A stretch of DNA of 64,000 nucleotides. It comes from Nymphaea colorata (Eukaryota > Streptophyta > Magnoliopsida > Nymphaeales > Nymphaeaceae). The notes under the pieces are model-generated. The model saw only the letters and a program-made list of their open reading frames with translations, was not told the DNA's origin and did no database searches. Shown piece after piece: positions 1-11,280 of this stretch. The stretch spans positions 11,264,183 to 11,328,182 of the forward strand of contig NC_045148.1 of NCBI RefSeq assembly GCF_008831285.2. Direction: 5' to 3'. Both the position numbers and the translations under genes were made by a program. How positions within the stretch are numbered: the first letter of the stretch is position 1; the number at the start of each line of letters is the position of its first letter.

Positions 1-1763
1 ATCCGAATATAATACGCCTTTGACCGATGGAGGACGCTCACGTCGTTTTGATGCAAGAGCAGGGCGATTTCCGTCAACTAGAAGTTTTCGACTCCATGGA
101 AAAAATAACGAGAGTGAAATACGTCCAAAGGGAGAGGGGGCCGGCCGTCGCCCGTCGCCCGTCGGCCGCTGGCTGCCGAGGAGAAATGGGAACAACGGGA
201 GCGAGGAAAGCACGTGGAGCACCACAAGTTCGGATCCACCAACCGCTTAGGTCGCTTTCGAGCCCGCTCTCGTTGAAAGAAAGATGCCCGAGCCGGGTCG
301 GGCTAGGTCGGCGAGCCCCATTGTGAATTTTGATTTCCCCTTGATCTATATTAAGATATGTGCAACTAACAAGCTCGAGCTCACTGAGCCTAGTCGAGTT
401 TGAGTTCACAAACTCAGCCTGACCTGCTCGAGTTAACTCGGCATGATTTGAACTCGACTCGACTCAACTCAACTCGTGAACACTCTGAGATCGCTACGCT
501 TTTCCTTGATGTTGTCCTCGTAAGGCTTGGTGGTCACAAAACTCGCTCTCAATTCGAAAATATACTTTTATATATTGATGCCACTTGTAGCTTTTTCAAA
601 ATCAACATGTGGCTTGAACCAGGCGACATGCACGACTTGCTTTATTATAATATTAGTCGTAGCTGCGCTTTAAGCAAAACTTTTCTAAATTAAATTATTT
701 CTAGGGACTCATGCTTATTTCTTGCTTCAATTCTAAGGTTTTAAGTTCAACAGCCATGTTCTTGGGTTGACATTTTTTTTTGAAAAAAACAAAAAACCAT
801 CCTGCAAAAAGAAGCAAAAGTATGGTCATTATTCGTCCAATAAATACATAAATAAATAGATAAAATGTAGATATCCCGTTATAAACAGACCGACATGTGA
901 ACTTGAAGTATATTGCTTTGGATCCAAATCAAATTTACTTTGGATCACCAGATCCAGATCCGCTCTGTTTCCTGTCCATTGTGGTGCTTTCAGTATGATG
1001 ACCTTGATGACGAAAACCGCCCATCCCCTTCACGGCCGATCCGTCGTTTTCAAAAGGATTGATTCAATGGAGCGAGAAGAAAAGGAAAAACTCAATGATT
1101 CAGAGAAGTTATGTTCTGTCAAATAATAAAAAATTACAACTGAAAATTAATGAATGGGGAGACCCGTAAAAAATTATACATCTTTCTTGTAAAAAACTAT
1201 ATAAAAGTGGATCAAGTGAACTAATATAAAAGATATATTTTGAAGAGAAGAAGTATTTTATACGTTTCTTTCTCTATTATGAGCAACCGATATTTCTTAA
1301 TTGGGGTAACTCTCTTTAAATATGCATATCTTTTTATCATGGTCTGTTTTCGCATCCATGGACGCACGCGCCGCGTTGCCTGCTGTTCCAGGTGGATCCG
1401 GTGAGATCCGGATCCAATTTAATGGTACCCAATTATTTTGAGTTGAATTTTAGACGTACTTAATGCTTCGTACCTGCCACTTTAGTCCAAATTCGAGTCG
1501 GATCCAGTACGAGCATTATCTACAGAATTTCTGCCTATAAAATAAAATTAATATTTCAACATGCTTTTTTTAAAAATATTGACCGTACAATAGTTGAGAT
1601 TGATGAGACTCTACTCCGTGGATCTCCAGATCCAATCTATGAACATGACTTTTTGAAGGCCCCAAATTTTAGGTATCAAGAAAAAACAATTTTTGACAGT
1701 CAAACAAGCTTTTATAAAGTCAATTTTTGTCAACTTAATTCTTGATTATATATATATATAGAT

Positions 1764-2041
1764 AGCAGAAAATTGTCGAAAGCAGCTTAAAGATTGAGAT
1801 TTAAAAGCTTTTGGCGAACACCCAACTATCCAAAATCCAAATCAGTCTCCATTTTGCACAGAAATTGGGATCCATATGTAACAAAAGTTTGGATCTGGAT
1901 ACAGCAGAAAATTGACAAAAGCAGCTTCAAGATTGAGATTTAAAAGCTTTTGGCGACACCCAACTATCCAAAATCCAAATCAGTCTCCATTCTGAACAGA
2001 AATTGGGATCCAAATGTAACAAGACTTTGGATCTGAAGTCC
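1764..2041. repeat. Tandem duplication, two units of about 139 bp
   Basis: Both units start with AGCAGAAAATTG and share GAGATTTAAAAGCTTTTGGCG, the CCAACTATCCAAAATCC block and GAAATTGGGATCC. The first unit is about 1764-1902 and the second about 1903-2041. Only scattered substitutions separate them, so the duplication looks fairly young. No coding function is apparent. Confidence 0.8.
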
Positions 2042-4620
2042 AGATCTAAAGTGGTCCTGAGAAGTGGAGGATCCACTTTTCCACCCCATATCTGAGCAGG
2101 TGATTTGGTGGCTCCCCATTGCTTTCAAATATGATTCTTTGATTTTTTTGTTCTGAGTGGACCTCCTTTTTGTCACAAAGGGGAGGGAGTTTGGTTCTCT
2201 CTGCCTTTTCTATCCTTCTCCCCTTTCCTTACAAATTTCTCCCTTTCCTTTCCCTTCTGTTTTCATCTTCCTTCTTTTTTGAATGAGAACAGGTTTGGGT
2301 GGGTGAGCTTTTGTAAAGGACAGGTTGAAGCTTCCTCATTGTCCTCTCAACCACCCATGGTGGAACCAAACAGTGCCAACACTGGTCCACCTCCTTTCTC
2401 ATTCATGCAAAAGTTGACTCAAGCACATGCTTGGTAAAAGATAGGGCCCCAAAAGAGGGTTCCGGCCGCCGGAATCCGGGGTCCGGCCGCCGGCATCGTC
2501 ATCTATCATAATAAAGACGATTTTATCGCTACATAATCGGCAGAGGATTTGAGATTAATTACCATGGCACTTATTAAAAAACAAGGGACTTGTGGGCAGG
2601 AGTGGGAAGGAAATGACAAGTTTTGCTGAAAATATAATTATATGAAAGAAAACAAAACTTATACTACTGCATTTGGTTGTGCTGGCATTAACCCTTTTCT
2701 GTAAACTATAATATTAGTGCAACCAAAAGTAGTATTAGTGTTGTTTCTATTTCCTAATGATTAAGCAATAGTTTAGTTTGTTGGTTGGTCATTGTTCGAA
2801 AGGTTTATGTATTTAATTAGCATGGCAGATCATGCTTTCTTTACTATTGTATGTTGTTACTATTTTAAGCCATAAGCCTTATGAATCCATTTTTAAAAAT
2901 TTTGTGGAGGCTTTATGTTCTTGGTTGTATATGAGAAAATGCACCTAATGAATGGACTCCAAACCCGAAATCCAATCTCGTGGTGTGGTTTGAACATACC
3001 GATTCCAAGTCCAGATATCATCCGAAAAGAACATGACAAGGATGGGATGAGCCCGGTCGGATCGGATGCCTTTCAAAAACCAATTCAAAATCTACTTGCG
3101 TGCTATTCGGGTCCAATATCCAACACAAACCCGATCCATGGAAGCCAGTTGGGGTTACGTAATAGGTGGGACCCGCGCCGGCGCCAATCAGAATCGGATT
3201 CCAAATAAAAGCATCCAATGAAGGCAGTCATCCTCCACGAGCGTGGGCCCACCACCGGCGACCTACCAAAACCGGCGGCATCCCGGGGATTTTCTTCGTC
3301 CCTCCGCCTTTTCATATTTTATTCAAAAGACGGCGATGAGAGGAAATTAAATAAATAACTGGGACCCATGCAACAGATATTTCTCTCTTCAATGTTCTGG
3401 GCACCAAATGTGGTTCAACTCTGGATCGGATTAAATTAATTTTATTGTTAAGTGACATACAAATTACAGTTAAAAATTTAAAAGTTTTGTTTTAAATGGA
3501 GGATTATTACTTCTAAAATATTGTAGTTCCGCTCAAAGAGAAGCTTAGATCTAAGCTGATCTGAAATCTGTGGAGATTTGAAAACCCCAAGTCTTTCCTT
3601 GGACCCCTCCCTCTGATCTTAGATCAGCTTTGGATCTCAAGAAAACCGAATTATTTCAAGAATAAATGGAAAAGTCGCTTTTTAGTTATGTTCTTTTAAT
3701 CTATTTATTTCTTATGCTTTTCCACTTTGTCTTGGCTGTAGTAATTGTTTTTATTTTTTCTCACATCAATGCATGTAGTGATTCCTTTTTTGTTCTTTTA
3801 AAAGATTCTTTTATTTAGTACACTATAGAAACGAGATCATTAACCTTCATTGTGTTTGATAGCTTCAGATCTCGGAACTAATGCTGATTTGAAATGTCTT
3901 TTAGGTTGTGTTTGATTACTCTCAATCCCAAAACCGCGGTTTTGAGGTTATAACTCCCCATTGGATCTCAAATCCATTTTTTTTACACTATTGCATGGAT
4001 TTAAGATCCATGTTGGGGGTAGATGTTGAAATCCAAAAACTGTCGATTTCAGATCTCCTCGGACCTGAGATCTGTGAAGAATCAAACGCAACTTTTATAT
4101 ATAAGATCCATAGAATAAACAAATACCGGATTTCATCGCTGTGTAAAAAGGAAGATCTTATATAGCCAAAACCCCAGGTTTGAGGTTGGATGAAGAGAAT
4201 CAGACCTCAAGTTTTCAGTTCTGAGATCCTCAATGACCTCATATTACCTTGGATCTCGAATCTGAAGTAAACAATTGCCCCCTTAATGGATCCGCTCATC
4301 GAGAGGTCAACTCCTCTTGATAGCCATCAACATCAAATCTCCCTTATTGCCGCAAAAAGATAAGTTTTTTTATTTCATTAAATATCTTATTAATTGGCGT
4401 TTAAATGAGAAACCTGTATAATTGCCCAATAATTAGTTGGAACTATGTTCAAGGTATCCACCTCAAAAAAGAAAAAAGAAAAAAAAAAAAAAAGCCTTTA
4501 CAAAACTCATTGCACTTGCTTCCATCTATTTGACATCTTACTCTTTCTCATGTTGCTTCTTCCTGGTTTCTTTATGTACTCCTTCAGTATCATGAAAGCA
4601 ATGCTATTCTATTAACTGTT

Positions 4621-4640
4621 AGAGAGAGAGAGAGAGAGAG
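4621..4640. repeat. (AG)n microsatellite
   Basis: Ten uninterrupted AG units directly follow GTTAG. It is a simple sequence repeat with no other function visible. Confidence 0.9.
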
Positions 4641-7600
4641 TTGGTAGGAAACTGGTAGCATAATGGTCATCATCATCATCAGCAACCACCACATACTAAA
4701 TTTGCACTACCACTCTCTCACAGCATCATCAACAGCATCAGCATCATCAGTACAAACAGTCTTCCTCATCAATTCACCTTCTTCAAATTGCCATCGCTGG
4801 CATCATCAAGATCATTATCATATACATATATTGATGGTATGTCTGATACCAAACATGCTGCATACTGCCGCCTGCTAATGTCACCATCATTAGTTAGCCA
4901 AACATGCTTCCTATTGAATTGGCTAAAATGCCAACATCCCCATCACCATTCATCAGCCCTGTTGATGGCTACAGAGCATGCAACTTGAGTCTATTCCTCC
5001 AATGCCATCGTCATGAAGCGTGCAAATGCCCTGTTGGACAACCTGAATTCTTAATGTTGCAAACCTGGGATCCCATCTAGTTGGTTAAATATTTTCTTCC
5101 CTGAACAGAGATGGGATTCTTCTCTGGATTATGCCAGAGCCAAATCTGAATCCAAGTACCAGAATTTGATCTAAATCTGACTTCATATTGAACCAGATCT
5201 AAACCTGAAATGTGTGTTTCTGTAAGGCAAGCTTCCATGAAAGTTAGAGAAGACAGACAAGCTTTTCCAATGCTTAGGGGTCTGTTTCTCTGATCAGAAA
5301 AGACTAAAAGAGAAAGAACAGTAGTTTTCTTTTATGGCCTCTGACATATATATGACATCAAATCCTGGTGCTCAGTGTTTCAGAGCCTTGTTCCTTGCAT
5401 ATTCCATGTTGTGACTACAACTGTGAGTCCTGTTTGGGACACTGCATTGAAGAGAGGCTGACTTTCTGATGCTACCAAACCTACTTGCAGAAAAAGGCTG
5501 CTTCTTTGTGGAATTCATCTTGGGCACAAGGCACCCATCTCAGATACGAATTTCAAACCTTAGGGAGCAGGTTTCAAACTAATTGACGCTCAACTTCCAT
5601 TGATGACTGAACTAAGAAATTAAGCGGCTCGACTCGCAGCAAGTTTATCTGTGATCGTCATAAACATGAATCAGCCAAGTAGAAAAAGGGCTCTTTGCTC
5701 TTCTGTATATGCGTATGCCATCATGATTCATGAGTAGCTACCAAGCCTACCATTATCTCTCTCGTTAATGATCAACCTATTGATTCCGTTCGTTCTGTCT
5801 CTCTTTACAATTCCTTGCTTCCTGACAGATGTATTCAAGTTTATGATCCTAGCAAGATGATATCTAACAGTGAAGCTCATTTTCCAAAGTCTGAGAGAAT
5901 AGATGCTGAATTCAATCATATTCATCTTATGCCCACTTGAAGGCCTTCACCTCCTCTGCATAAAACCAAGTTCTGCAGATAGGGTGGTCCGTCCCTCTCT
6001 GATCATCTGCAGGGCATCTGCGCTAATTTTACAGAGGATAACGATGCACAGTATATGTCTAGAAACTATAAATCTCTAGAAAGTATAAACCCTTCGGACA
6101 ACAGTCTATCTATAGCTTGGCACTTCCAACGCAACTAATAACCTATTTTCCTTCTATGTTTCCGAAACAGCAGGTTTATTTGGGCCATCGAACTTGTCAA
6201 TTCTGGGATTTTCTTTCTATGGAAAGGAACAATGATCCAAGGACTGGACCACTTGACGAGTAGGTAGCCAGTAGGGGAACCCCAACCACCACGTTCTATA
6301 AGGACAAGATACATGTATCATGATCCCCTTTGGTTGTCTTCTAGTGTAGAACCTCCAGCATTGTCTTGGCTACTCTGGAAGGTTCACGTTGCTTAAAAAT
6401 TGTACCACAAGTTCCTTCAACTTATGGGGAATGTTTGATGGCATGAATGAATCCACCAAACTACTATGCACGATAGATTCATTAAGAGCTCGACCTTACG
6501 TATTTCACTGTGTGTGTGTGAGTGAGCATGTCTGTTTGTGTTGCATGCATGTGTAGCAAGCACCATGAATCATTGTTGCACCATAAAATGCGCTGATAAT
6601 CCCATAGTAACCATTTTTCTAGAAACCCTTTTAATTTTTGGCCATCTGTCATACAATCCCAATGAAATTATCTCTACACGCATGCAGATATATGCACACC
6701 ATGATATACGTTGTTGGTGTACATATATATATATAAGTAGATTTATCGTCCACGTAGGATTGTTATTGTTTTTTTACTTTTGTTTTCTCGTAAACTTAAT
6801 TTTCTTTCTCTTTCAGTTTATTCTGAGTTCAAGAATAACTTCTGACCTTGAAGTTGGCTGTTGAACAGCTCCCAATGGATAGAATTCGAGCTATCGAAAG
6901 CTAGCCCAACCGCTAGTTCTAGCCCCATTGTGATCTTTAAAACATCGTCTTCAAGTTAATTTGGAATAACCAGAAAAGCAAAGGGAACTCCTCTTGGGAG
7001 GTTAACGCTCTTCTCCCCTTCGAGCTAAGAGCGAGGGACAGGCTGAACCCATGCCACTAAAATAGGGCCCTCAGGCCCAACAATATATATGAAAATATAT
7101 TTTATAAATACATATTTATATATTAAAGTTATATATTTTAGATGTTTTTCAATTAAAACTGGGTCGGGCAGGGCCGGAATGAGCCTGACTTTCAATTGAC
7201 CGATAAGGAGCCATGTGCTTTTCTCTTTTGACCATGTAAATCCAGCTAGTTCGAAACCCTTTTTTTTCCTGCGTAAATATCATTTTGTTGCAGCAAATAC
7301 CCGACGCAGGAGGTTTTCCTGGACAGCCAGAAAAGCCAGGCACCCCAACAGGGAATAGAACCCCAAGGCACCCAGAAAACCAGTCACGAGATTGTTGGGA
7401 GACAAAACGAAACTTTTAAGCTCAACAAACAGGGTAGATGGGCAGTATCAGCCCCATAAAGATCAGTCAGTGCCCAACGCAAGGAAGTTCAGCAAACAAA
7501 GAGCATCACTCTCGAATAATTTCATGTACAGAATATACGTAACTCAGTCATGTGGAGTACACACTAAGAAGAGTACTTTTAGAATGTTGGTTTTTGTGAT

Positions 7601-7641
7601 GTATGAGGAGGAGAACAGACAGAAGTGATATTCCTGAAAGC

Positions 7642-7831
7642 CTACCGATCACCACCCCTCAGCACCTGGAGGATTGTGATTGAGTATGTCAAGGTAAAGA
7701 ACCACGGATGCCCATATGTACTCATCGTAGTTGAATCGCTTGTCAGTGTCATAAACAATGTAGGCAGAGAAAAGCATAGCACCGAAGCCGCCATAGAGAG
7801 CAACTGCAGCCGAACCAAGAGGGAAGAACGC
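7642..7831 (-). pseudogene. Broken last exon of a BI-1/LIFEGUARD-like gene
   Basis: On the minus strand, after a plausible acceptor (CATGTGGCAG), the translation has FFPLG, a membrane segment (ALYGGFGAMLFSAYIVYDTD), YDEYIWASVVLYLDILN and, in a second frame, TILQVLRGGDR. This is the C-terminal end of the Bax-inhibitor-1/LIFEGUARD family (multi-pass ER or Golgi membrane proteins that modulate cell death). Two lesions are visible. About three codons are missing after YDTD, where the family normally has NLI. About 8 bp are missing after DILN, which shifts the frame so that the reading runs into TGA. No other exons of the gene were found at higher coordinates. I infer an orphan pseudogene fragment. 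A sequencing error could explain the frameshift but not both gaps. Confidence 0.72.
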
Positions 7832-7849
7832 CTGCCACATGAAAGAAAG

Positions 7850-7868
7850 AGAGAGAGAGAGAGAGAGG
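7850..7868. repeat. (GA)n microsatellite
   Basis: A GA run sits just upstream (minus-strand sense) of the LIFEGUARD-like exon fragment, within what would be its last intron. Confidence 0.85.
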
Positions 7869-8614
7869 GAGAGCCTAAGTCATACGCATATTGGCACAGG
7901 TAGGTATGCACGCATGAGCGCACAGGTATATGCAAAATTAATACAATTCAGGTGGGAAAAATGCAAAATTAATACAATTCAGGTAACAAAGCGTTCAAGA
8001 AATTCAACCTCTCAAAACTCCAAGCTCAAAAGTTGCATCGTTTACAAACAGAGTTTCTGACTTATATACAAGAGCCAATGACTCGGTTCTTAAGCACATA
8101 GAACCGGTCCAAATAAAGGAATCGAAACACAACCCGTCTTGTATTTACATCTATGGAAAAGCAAAAAACTTAGAAACGAAATGCATAATAAAAAAACGGG
8201 CCTAGCGCCCAACTCAAACCAAATCGCCCTTGAGCCTTGCGAGCCCAAGGTGGGGACCTCGTTCGGGTAACCGCCTGAACTTCAGATTTTGGATCCATGC
8301 TAAGTCTGAGTGACTTAGCCCATTTGCCTAGGAGCTTGGTCCTAGATCGCCTCAAGAGGCCAAGGGTCTGAACTCGCATTAGGTTTAGACTTGTCTATCT
8401 CGGTGAGTCCTACAATAAGTTCAAAGGGGCCTTGAGGAATATCCTTTCGATGCTCACATTCGGACCTTGTTGCTCCACCCACTCCTCCCACTGCAACATA
8501 CTCGAGTGTTGCCTTAGCCTCCTTAGGCATTTCCGAAACACCATGTAGTGTCTGAGCCATCATAACCGTGGTCCTGCACAAGCGGTGACTGGGTTCGGAC
8601 CTAGAGTATGGTCC

Positions 8615-8617
<3 letters not shown>

Positions 8618-8677
<60 letters not shown>
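8618..8677. repeat. (TA)n microsatellite, about 60 bp
   Basis: About thirty uninterrupted TA units. The left end of a dispersed repeat copy starts directly after it. Its translation as an Ile-Tyr run is an artefact. Confidence 0.95.
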
Positions 8678-8679
<2 letters not shown>

Positions 8680-9324
8680 TTGTCAAATGTAGTTAGGGGG
8701 CTAAACATTTAAAAGTTATGGTCAAGTATATCATAAATAGTTGCTAAAACCAGCACAAACAATCATTACAATATATACTATTGCTACTTCTTCCGTTGTT
8801 TAGTTTTAAATAACTGTTTTTTAAATATTTTGTCATTCAGTAATATCAACTGACTGGTTTTAATTCATCTACATATGTATTTCAAATAACATGTCTATCT
8901 TCAAATTTTACCAAAAACCAACTCACTCAGAAATAATTCACTTGTCTGATAATGATAGAAACAAGATTTGTAGGGGTAGCATGTTAGGCACCGACCTCTC
9001 CTTTCCATGTCTCACACACACATATATATATATATAATGAAAGATTTCGGTTAGATGGTTAGGTGACTTAGTGAGAGCTGTTATTAACTCACTATATATG
9101 TATACATATATTTGAATCTATAGATTGCAAATGCAGTTAGATGACTAAACATTTAAATGTTATGGTTAAATATATCATAAATTGTTGCTAAAAACAGCAC
9201 AAACCACCGTTATGCTATAAACTATACCTGTTGCTTCTGCTGTTTAGTTTTTTAACAAATTTTTAAATATTTTGTCATCCAGCAATATCAACTGACTGAG
9301 TTTAATTCATCTACATACATATTG
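8678..9324. repeat. Pair of diverged direct repeats of about 200 bp
   Basis: The block at about 8678-8883 and the block at about 9123-9324 share, in order, a start like GATTGTCAAATG/GATTGCAAATG, ACTAAACATTTAAA, TATATCATAAAT, a GCACAAAC block, TGTTTAGTTTT, AAATATTTTGTCAT and AATATCAACTGACTG. They lie in the same orientation 445 bp apart. They look like copies of a dispersed non-coding element. A weaker relative may lie at about 40520-40640. Confidence 0.7.
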
Positions 9325-9451
9325 TGTGCGTGTGCTTGACAAAGTATTTGATGGGTTCTAAGTACATTAAAGGCATATATCATGTAGGCTAGTTTCATCT
9401 AGAGTTAACAAATAAGCTTGATCAAACTCAGTCAAACTCGTATAAGTAAGT

Positions 9452-9645
9452 GAGTTTGTCGAGTCTTAATCGAGTCAAGCTCGAGCTCAACACACAATGA
9501 TGAATATCAATTCTATTCAAATGAGTGTGTCGAGCCTTAATCAAGTCGAGATTGAGTTCAACACACAATGATGAATATTAATTCTATTCAAACGAGTTTG
9601 TCGAGCTTTAATCGAGTCAAGCTCAAGCTCAACACGTAACTGTTT
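9452..9645. repeat. 71-bp tandem repeat, about 2.7 units
   Basis: Units start at 9452, 9523 and 9594 with GAGTTTGTCGAG-like sequence, followed by TAATCGAGTCAAGCTC and AACACACAATGATGAATAT. The array then runs into a patch rich in CGAGCTCGA-type palindromes that reaches about 9750. A similar CTCGAG/ACTCG patch occurs at about 370-480. Neither has coding potential. Confidence 0.8.
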
Positions 9646-9759
9646 GCTTCTGTCGAGCTATTTTCGAGATCGAGCTGAGCCGAGCTCGATGTTTCATTAG
9701 TCGAGCCGAGCTTGAGCTGATTGAACTCGGGTTCGACTCGGCTCGTGTTTACCCCTGTG

Positions 9760-11280
9760 TATGAGTGTCTCTTAAAGTTTGAAATTTAAACTTAAAGTGC
9801 CCCTCAACTATAAATTTCTAGCTCCACCATTAACAAAAATTTAAGTTTGCATTTTTTGTCACAAGGGAGTCTGTTTTATAAAAAGCATTTTTGGAAATAT
9901 CAGCATCAAGTTGAAACTCAATGTGTTCTGGCTTAATGCTCACATGTATTACCAACAAATCACATATTTTAATATTCTTTTGACGTTGTTCATTGGCACC
10001 ATGTAAGCATTGTAAACAATTAAATGGTACGCTACATTGGTTCATATGGGACATATTGATTTATAAAACTGCCTCGGGTACTCGACCAAAATAAACTAAG
10101 TTTATGCTGATAAATAATTAGAATGTCAAGTTTCATTTAGGTTTAAGAAGGGCACACTTATTATTTTTTTTCATAACTCTTTTTTATGTTATATGGACCA
10201 ATTACGCAAAAGGTCTCATTGAGAATGGCTAGATAAAGAGCTCATAGAGTTGATATTCTAGTCATAACCATACTCAATTTATTAAGAGCCGTTTGACAAC
10301 ATTATATGAAACATTTGTGATAGTGTTTCATGAATCTTCATCATTTTTTTAAAACAAGTTGATGTGATAGTAACAAAGTGTTATTGTTGCCAAATAATAT
10401 CTGATTCATGAAACACTAGAACTACATGTCCACAAATCTACTTTAATATTTAAGACATATTCATAAAGCACTCACAAAATCTTTCATTTATCAAACAATC
10501 CCCCACAGGACAAAGTGGCTATACTCATTTTTTTTTTCACCATTTTCGACTGTCTTTTTACCGTGTACACAACAACTATACATGATCATGTAAGCAATTC
10601 AACCGATATTAAAGAGCACACATCTTATCATTTCATCCAAAGACATACAAATAATTATGCATTCGCATAGATTTTCAATTCCAGCATTGCATATGTGCTT
10701 AGCGACAAAATGTAAAACTTGGGTTTTTTGTAATCTGCTTGGGCGTTTTTTTCTAATTTTTTTTGGACAAGAGAATAAAGGATTTCAAAAATGTTTTATT
10801 CAACATTGAATATACATATTTCTTTCATTTAAATTTTACTCCACATATAATCTAAGGATGACAACTTGGGTGTTAATGTTAAGGCATTTCATCTGTCACA
10901 ACGAAATACCTGGCTACACATGTCAAAACTTGCTGCATAGCATTAAACGATGGGGGCAATCTGTCTCGGATGAAATGTCCTAGGATAGTTAAAAATAATT
11001 AAACTTAAAGCAGGTTACTGTCATTCCACTTAAACTCGAACGTGTTTTTGTAAAATTTTGACTTAGTACTTGGATCGGGCCCGCATATGGACCAGGATCT
11101 CGTTTCCAGGCTGTGAATAAAGTGGACGCCGCTGTAGATAAGGGCTCTGAACGTGGGCTTTCTGGGAAGATCTTCCAAAGCGGCTATGAATGGAGAAGCC
11201 CCCTTCCGTCTCACTCCAGGTTCCCGTTTCCCCGTAAGCCTTTCCGTTCGCCATTTCCCTCCATCCGTCTCTCTCCCGTC
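9760..11280. other. Intergenic stretch upstream of AP5M
   Basis: AT-rich sequence with no gene recognised. Part of it (about 10280-10500) has ends resembling GCCGTTTGACAA and TTATCAAACAATCC, which could be a decayed small inverted-repeat element. The last 200 bases should hold the AP5M promoter and 5' leader. I see no decisive TATA box. Confidence 0.4.

Larger units (their letters stand above)
1..7641. other. Gene-free stretch with repeats
   Basis: I see no convincing gene here. ORFs are short and lack recognisable motifs. The first 300 bases are relatively GC-rich and could be the flank of a gene outside the window. A CTCGAG/ACTCG-rich patch lies at about 370-480. A 139-bp tandem duplication lies at 1764-2041. 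A GC-rich CCGGCCGCCGG doublet lies near 2461-2495. Between about 3540 and 4290 there are many GATCT/AGATC words and a near-perfect 15-bp inverted repeat (3963-3977 with 3995-4009), which suggests a decayed fold-back element. A (GA)n run is at 4621-4640 and CAT/ATC-rich low-complexity sequence is at about 4663-4830. Confidence 0.6.

Noticed and set aside
2160-2420. Possible miRNA precursor (AGGGAGTTTGG region)
   Set aside because: The sequence does not match miR159/miR319 as I recall them, and I could not find a matching fold-back arm.
8342-8686. 114-codon minus-strand ORF with an Ile-Tyr run
   Set aside because: The repeat is the (TA)n microsatellite translated. The rest has no motif.
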